Shown: piece by piece, positions 59,781-64,000 of the stretch
Position numbering within the stretch: the stretch's first letter is position 1
How the letters are laid out: every line of letters begins with the position of its first letter
Assembly: GCA_947385875.1 (NCBI GenBank)
Contig: CANDMV010000003.1
Location: forward strand, 1 to 64,000
Direction of reading: 5' to 3'
Source of the DNA: an uncultured Eubacterium sp.
GTDB lineage: Bacteria > Bacillota > Clostridia > Lachnospirales > Lachnospiraceae
DNA length: 64,000 nucleotides
The notes under the pieces: generated by a model
Told to the model about the DNA's origin: nothing
Databases searched by the model: none
Seen by the model: only the letters and a program-made list of their open reading frames with translations
Translations under genes and position numbers: made by a program

Positions 59781-62565
59781 CACCATCACCGCCTATCAAT
59801 TTTATCAATTCATGTGCGATTCCCCTTGCCATAAGAGGCGGCACAGCGTTGCCAATCTGAATATAAGTCTTTAAATATGGTCCAAGAAAAAAATAATCAT
59901 CTGGAAATGACTGTACCCTGGCAGCCTCCCTCGGTGTCAATGCGCGTGCTTCTGTCGGATGAATATGAGAATGGCAGTCCGAACGCAGATGCGCCGTAAT
60001 TGTCCGGCATGGCCGATCAGCGTGAAGTTTAAAATATTTATCTTTAAATTTGTCATTTCTATGCGCATAAGGCATAATATCTGCTATTTTAGGATCCGTA
60101 GCATCGTCACCTGGATGCAGCCGACGGTAAATCTCGTGGTTAACCGGACTGCAGTATCTTGCTTTGTGGTTATACACCAACGGTATAACTCTGTCATCAT
60201 TAATGAGACGCAGATACCCATTTTCACATCCACGAAAAGGATTCGCGTCAATCTTACGCCCTGCCTCCTCTGTATCCAGTTCACTTACTCCCTTAACTTC
60301 CGGCGGCTCTAGAGCTCTTACACCCTCTAAAGCTGCCGACAAATTAAAAACCTCTGCATTCTTTCCTTTGTTCTCAATCGACTTAAAAATATCTTCCGGT
60401 GTTGTGCCGGATTGTTCCGCAACGTCGCTGCGTATAGCGATATATATTAATCGCTCCCGACTCTGCGCAACAGAAAAATCCGCCGAATTAAGCAGTCTGT
60501 AATCTACTGTATAATGGTATCTAAAGCCGTCTTTCACTGCATCGATTGCTTCATAATCCTCAACAACCTGATCTGCCACTTTCAGCATCCCCCTGACATT
60601 TTCCATTACAACAATTTTGGGAACAAGCTTTTCGACCACTTGAATAAAATATTTATATAATTCATTTCGAGGATCGTTAATCACCCGATGATGCTTATTC
60701 GCAGAGCTAAATCCCTGACAAGGCGGTCCGCCAATAACTATGTCTGTATCCTCTGTTATATAATCATCTATTTTATCCACAATTTTTCTGATGTCCCCGC
60801 ATTTGATCTGACTCTCCTCTATCTCTGGATGATTATATTTATATGTTTCAATACAAAGATCATCTATATCATTGGCAAAAACGACACGGCATCCTTCATG
60901 TATAAACCCCATGCTGAATCCGCCTGCGCCGCAGAATAAATCGACTAACCGCAGCTTTTTAGACCTGCGCTCCTTTTTCTGCTGTACTTTCCTAGCGCTT
61001 TCGTTTAGTTTCAATATGTAAGGATCGTAAAGCCTGCGGTTTCCGGCAACAGCAGCTCCACACCTCATGAAATCTTTATAACTGCTTATCTTTATTATTT
61101 TTTTTAATAAATTGACATCATCAGCTTTTTTTATATAACCCATTTCTATAAAAAGGTCTGCTGCACCATTTTCATTCTGTACATTTAGAGAAATATTCTC
61201 TTTTTTTGCTGCCGCCGTCACAATCTTGATAAATACCTCTATTTTTTCTTTATAATAGCGTTTTGCAGCATTATCCCATTGATCTATGTCCGCAATCGGC
61301 TGATACATATGCTGCTCCTGTTCTAACTTAACAAACAGCAGACGCATAGCTTTCGCGATTGCCTCGGCTAACATCGGCGGCACAGCATTTCCAATCTGCT
61401 TAAACTGTTCTGTTCTTGATCCCATAAAAATGAAATCGTCTGGAAATGACTGAAGCCTTGCTGCCTCCCTTACCGTAATGCTGCGCCCCTGTTCTGGGTC
61501 GGGATGTATGAACTGATTCCCATCTTTGTAAAGATGAGCAATAATCGTTCTAGATGGCATATCCCACCACTGCACTTTATAGCTGTTGAAAAAGACTCGT
61601 TTCTTTTCATGCCCTAAATCCGGCCTATATTCCAACAGCTCTAAAAAATTCCAATGGTTCTCTGCCATTACCCTATACCGCTCGACATCTTTTTCATTGT
61701 TCCTGCGTGCGACATGATCTCTGAGCTTCTTATCACTGTTCTTTCTGATCTTCTTAACATAAGAACTGCATGAATCATATGTATTTGGATAATCCACGCT
61801 CTTATCCCCTTGTCCCTGCTGAAGCTTTGGAAGATCACTGATCGCATCTTTCACTGTTACATATTTTTCCAATCCCCATTTAGACTCTTCGGATGCCCCC
61901 GGCAGGTAATGTGTTTTTACAATCGCCTTGTAAACATCCCTGGCCTCTATATCTATATCTTTTCTTACACCAAGCAATATAACCCTTTTTCGTTCCTGAG
62001 GAACCCCATAATTCGTAGCATTCAAAACAATGGTTTTTTCATCGCCTAGAACACGATAATTTCTTCTAAGACGACGAAGTATCATCCTGAAGATGCTTTT
62101 TCCGTTCACCTTCGTATCCAATAAGCCTGTAACATTCTCAAACACAAAAAACTTCGGCTTGAAATAATTTAACACCTTGATATAGCTTTCAAACAAATAG
62201 TTTCTTGGATCATTCTGCATATTGTTTTCATCCTTTGCTTTACCCAAAGGAGAAAAGCTCTGGCAGGGAGGACCGCCTATAATAATATCGACCGTCTGCT
62301 CTCCAACAGCTTTCCTAATTTTATTTAGTATATCTTTTGATGTAAGATCTTCTTCTAAAACAGCCTTTTCTGCATCCTCATACCCATAATATTTCATTCG
62401 CGCCTTAAGTGTTTCGCAAGCGAAATGATCAATTTCTACATGTGCTAACGCATGGAAGCCTTGAGCATAGAATCCTTCGCTCAATCCGCCGCAGCCCGCA
62501 AACAAATCTATGAAATTATATTTTCTCTCCAGTCCAGCTGGATTATTTTTATATGAACTACTCAT
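59770..62565 (-). CDS. Fused double DNA (cytosine-5) methyltransferase
   Basis: This 931-residue protein contains two full C5-methyltransferase domains. The first (about 16-420) has FIDLFAGCGGLSEGF, the catalytic GGPPCQSFSP (Cys101), FENVTGLL and IGNAVPPMLAEAI. The second (538-925) has LVDLFCGAGGFSMGF, GGPPCQGFSS (Cys616), MENVRGML, AQSRERLIYIAI and IGNAVPPLMARGI. Both catalytic cysteines and the ENV and GNAVPP motifs are intact. The target-recognition regions differ between domains, so each may methylate one strand of an asymmetric site. About 120 residues link them. It leads a four-gene restriction operon. Confidence 0.95.
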   Translation of the reverse strand: MSSSYKNNPAGLERKYNFIDLFAGCGGLSEGFYAQGFHALAHVEIDHFACETLKARMKYYGYEDAEKAVLEEDLTSKDILNKIRKAVGEQTVDIIIGGPPCQSFSPLGKAKDENNMQNDPRNYLFESYIKVLNYFKPKFFVFENVTGLLDTKVNGKSIFRMILRRLRRNYRVLGDEKTIVLNATNYGVPQERKRVILLGVRKDIDIEARDVYKAIVKTHYLPGASEESKWGLEKYVTVKDAISDLPKLQQGQGDKSVDYPNTYDSCSSYVKKIRKNSDKKLRDHVARRNNEKDVERYRVMAENHWNFLELLEYRPDLGHEKKRVFFNSYKVQWWDMPSRTIIAHLYKDGNQFIHPDPEQGRSITVREAARLQSFPDDFIFMGSRTEQFKQIGNAVPPMLAEAIAKAMRLLFVKLEQEQHMYQPIADIDQWDNAAKRYYKEKIEVFIKIVTAAAKKENISLNVQNENGAADLFIEMGYIKKADDVNLLKKIIKISSYKDFMRCGAAVAGNRRLYDPYILKLNESARKVQQKKERRSKKLRLVDLFCGAGGFSMGFIHEGCRVVFANDIDDLCIETYKYNHPEIEESQIKCGDIRKIVDKIDDYITEDTDIVIGGPPCQGFSSANKHHRVINDPRNELYKYFIQVVEKLVPKIVVMENVRGMLKVADQVVEDYEAIDAVKDGFRYHYTVDYRLLNSADFSVAQSRERLIYIAIRSDVAEQSGTTPEDIFKSIENKGKNAEVFNLSAALEGVRALEPPEVKGVSELDTEEAGRKIDANPFRGCENGYLRLINDDRVIPLVYNHKARYCSPVNHEIYRRLHPGDDATDPKIADIMPYAHRNDKFKDKYFKLHADRPCRTITAHLRSDCHSHIHPTEARALTPREAARVQSFPDDYFFLGPYLKTYIQIGNAVPPLMARGIAHELIKLIGGDGDEN

Positions 62566-62617
62566 AACCTATGCCCACCAAACTCGTTTTACAGCCGCTG
62601 TCATCCTGCTGCTAAAT

Positions 62618-62646
62618 ATTATACCAATCATCTTATCTGCTTTCAA
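62618..62646 (-). promoter_or_regulatory. Proximal promoter of the restriction-modification operon
   Basis: TTGAAA (62641-62646, minus strand) and TATAAT (62618-62623) are 17 bases apart, with GG just before the -10. This is a strong sigma-A match about 53 bases upstream of the methyltransferase start. Confidence 0.75.
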
Positions 62647-62719
62647 TATATAGTTTTTATGCCCTGCCATGATACTTAAGAGCTGATTACTATTCACGGC
62701 CTAACGGCCGCTCCCAACA

Positions 62720-62748
62720 ATTATACCAATACTTTTATTTATTTTCAA
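62720..62748 (-). promoter_or_regulatory. Distal, near-identical promoter of the restriction-modification operon
   Basis: A second TTGAAA (62743-62748) with TATAAT (62720-62725), also 17 bases apart and also preceded by ATTGG, lies about 102 bp further upstream. The -10 surroundings (ATTGGTATAAT) are identical in both. A GGCC-TAAC-GGCC mini-hairpin lies between them (62698-62709). Confidence 0.65.
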
Positions 62749-62829
62749 TTTCTTATGATGAATAAAAGCTTTTCCAATTATACTGTCGTTAATTTTCATC
62801 CCTAATGTCATTAGCTTAAGATTTTGTAA

Positions 62830-62956
62830 TCATTCAGATAAGGTGTTGCATTTGTGGATACCCGGACGCAGGGTGAGGAGTGCCGGCCTGCTGTTTTTGA
62901 TATGCCTTACACTAATAATACTGACTATATAGATAGAATCTTTCGCTGTCTTGGCG
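62830..62956. repeat. Palindromic intergenic repeat, copy 3
   Basis: The gap between the methyltransferase and the BlaI-like gene contains ATTCAGATAAGGTGTTGC, GGATACCCGGACGC-AGGGTGAGG and CTGTTTTTGATATGCCTTAC, then ATAGAATCTTTCGCTGT. These match the end motifs of the copies near 34.6 and 46.6-47.07 kb. Only one arm is recognisable here; the long palindrome is missing. It lies upstream of the BlaI-like promoter. Confidence 0.65.
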
Positions 62957-63009
62957 AAGGGCCAGATGCATGACAAGCCGCATTCTTTGGCTCTGACCAT
63001 AATTCGGTC

Positions 63010-63038
63010 TTGACTTTTATATGACAGTCTGTTATTAT
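63010..63038 (+). promoter_or_regulatory. Promoter of the BlaI-BlaR1-like pair with candidate operators
   Basis: TTGACT (63010-63015) and TATTAT (63033-63038) are 17 bases apart. The spacer contains ACAGTCTGT (63024-63032), and ATGACA (63021-63026) is matched by TGTCAT (63054-63059). ACA..TGT half-sites fit BlaI/MecI-type operators (TACAnnTGTA class), so the repressor probably controls its own operon. Confidence 0.55.
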
Positions 63039-63081
63039 ATAAAACAACACAATGTCATACTAAGAAAGGAGGAACGCATGT

Positions 63082-63453
63082 ATGGAGCAAAAATCACTTT
63101 CTGATGCCGAACTAGAAATTATGAAAATAATCTGGAATGCCAAAAAGCCTCTGCTGTTTGCACAAATCACAGAAGCTCTGGCTGCAGCCGGCAACCCATG
63201 GCAGAAAAATACACTGATAACCCTGCTCTCACGCCTGATGCAGAAAGGCTACCTAAAAGCAGCAAAGCATGGCAGAAAAAATGAATACATCCCCTGCATC
63301 GAAGAACATGAATTTCAGGCCATGCAGACAAAGCAATTCGTCAATCGGATCTATGAAGGAAATGTATCTGGACTCATCACACAGCTGGTCCAGAATGATA
63401 CGCTGACCGAGGCCGAATATGCCCAGCTAAAGCAAATACTGGAGGAAAAATAG
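63082..63453 (+). CDS. BlaI/MecI/CopY family transcriptional repressor
   Basis: This 123-residue winged-helix repressor has LSDAELEIMKIIWNAKKPLL at the start, NTLITLLSRLMQKGYLKAAK as recognition helix and wing, and a C-terminal dimerisation region with the family cleavage zone. It represses its operon until a BlaR1-like protease removes it. AGGAGG lies nine bases before ATG 63082; an out-of-frame ATG at 63078 is not used. The next gene starts on the base after its stop. Confidence 0.93.
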   Translation: MEQKSLSDAELEIMKIIWNAKKPLLFAQITEALAAAGNPWQKNTLITLLSRLMQKGYLKAAKHGRKNEYIPCIEEHEFQAMQTKQFVNRIYEGNVSGLITQLVQNDTLTEAEYAQLKQILEEK

Positions 63454-64000
63454 ATGCTGTCATCCATATTACTTTTGCTGCTGTCTCTTTCTATATCCGG
63501 AAGCCTTGTAATTATACTCATTTCTATCATCTGCCGACTGCTGAACAAAAAGCTCAGCCCGCAGTGGCAGTATTATATTTGGATTGCCGCCATTGCCCGC
63601 CTGCTGCTTCCGTTTTCCCCGGCAGAGAACCTGATGGGACATCTCCATTCATCAAATAATACAAACAGCTATGCAGATGCTTTCCATTCTTCAACTGAAA
63701 TAAATAGTAATCAAGATGCTTTCCATTCATTGAATCTACCAGACAGCAGCAGTGAAAAATCCGAATCACAAAACAAGATTAACACTATGCATTCCTTCAA
63801 AACACGATTGAAACGCATCCTGCGCAAGCTTTATGAATACCGGCAGTATTTATGTATCTTCTGGCTGGTGACAGCCATGCTTGTACTGATGCGCAAAATT
63901 ACACTTTATCAGGATTTCAAACGATTTATTCAGGCAGGCAGCGCGCCTATAGATGATATTGACTGTCTGGAAACACTGTCAAATATAGAATCCATGCTAG
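63454..64000 (+). CDS. BlaR1/MecR1-like M56 family sensor protease, 5' part only
   Basis: The visible 182 codons give a membrane helix at 2-25, then LLNKKLSPQWQYYIWIAAIA, which continues RLLLPFSP, the conserved N-terminal M56/BlaR1 segment. A Ser/Asn-rich loop and another hydrophobic helix (YLCIFWLVTAMLVLM) follow. The zinc-protease HExxH and sensor domain lie outside the window. GGAGG is eight bases before the ATG. With the preceding repressor it forms a BlaIR-type signalling pair; the signal, a beta-lactam or another, cannot be told. Confidence 0.88.
   Translation, partial: MLSSILLLLLSLSISGSLVIILISIICRLLNKKLSPQWQYYIWIAAIARLLLPFSPAENLMGHLHSSNNTNSYADAFHSSTEINSNQDAFHSLNLPDSSSEKSESQNKINTMHSFKTRLKRILRKLYEYRQYLCIFWLVTAMLVLMRKITLYQDFKRFIQAGSAPIDDIDCLETLSNIESML

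Noticed and set aside
59770-62565. Frameshifted pair of separate methyltransferase genes
   Set aside because: The frame is open across both domains with an ordinary linker, so it is a true fusion.

Overview
The window comes from a motile, spore-forming, anaerobic low-GC Firmicute, most likely a Lachnospiraceae-type Clostridiales. The evidence is a Bacillus-like fla/che operon with FliY and FlhG, plus CodY, SigK, the CotJ spore coat proteins, an [FeFe] hydrogenase and a GH13-like protein of a kind I recall from Lachnospiraceae. No rRNA, tRNA or CRISPR array was seen.

Region 1 (1-33.5 kb, all minus strand) is one very long flagellar-chemotaxis operon read from 33.4 kb down to 1. The order is flgB-flgC-fliE-fliF-fliG-fliH-fliI-fliJ-(MotE-like)-fliK-flgD-(TIGR02530-like)-flgE-flbD-motA-motB-fliL-fliM-fliY-cheY-fliO-fliP-fliQ-fliR-flhB-flhA-flhF-flhG-(PilZ)-cheB-cheA-cheW-cheC-cheD-(small membrane protein)-sigD. 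It follows the Bacillus subtilis operon closely. The insertions are motAB, the PilZ gene, the TIGR02530-like gene and one small membrane protein. A good sigma-A promoter with an upstream 8-bp inverted repeat lies before flgB.

Region 2 (33.6-44.6 kb) is housekeeping: codY with its own promoter, topA, dprA and comM, as in the classical comM-dprA-topA...codY-flgB neighbourhood. Next come the collapsed remains of two AAA-ATPase/PD-(D/E)XK genes, a fold-back MITE-like element, sigK with a strong terminator, a divergent RluA-type pseudouridine synthase and a DUF5662-like gene.

Region 3 (44.6-53.1 kb) is mixed. It holds a GH13-like protein that has lost its catalytic residues, a large nested palindromic repeat, a UvrD-like helicase broken by an in-frame amber codon, a group-B-like [FeFe] hydrogenase, a small unknown gene and the cotJABC spore coat operon.

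Region 4 (53.4-62.6 kb, minus strand) is an accessory, defence-type block. A LlaJI/McrBC-like restriction-modification operon encodes a fused double C5 DNA methyltransferase, a stand-alone putative DNA-recognition protein, an McrB-type AAA+ GTPase and a LlaJI-R2-like PD-(D/E)XK nuclease, driven by two near-identical tandem promoters. It is followed, after a tandem 67/64-bp repeat, by a K+ channel whose C-terminus is a ryanodine-receptor (RyR) repeat domain, and then by azlC-azlD. This is the most unusual part of the window.

Region 5 (62.6-64 kb) carries another copy of the intergenic repeat, then a BlaI/MecI-type repressor and the start of a BlaR1-type M56 sensor protease.

At least three intergenic sites (34.6, 46.6 and 62.8 kb) share one family of structured palindromic repeats.
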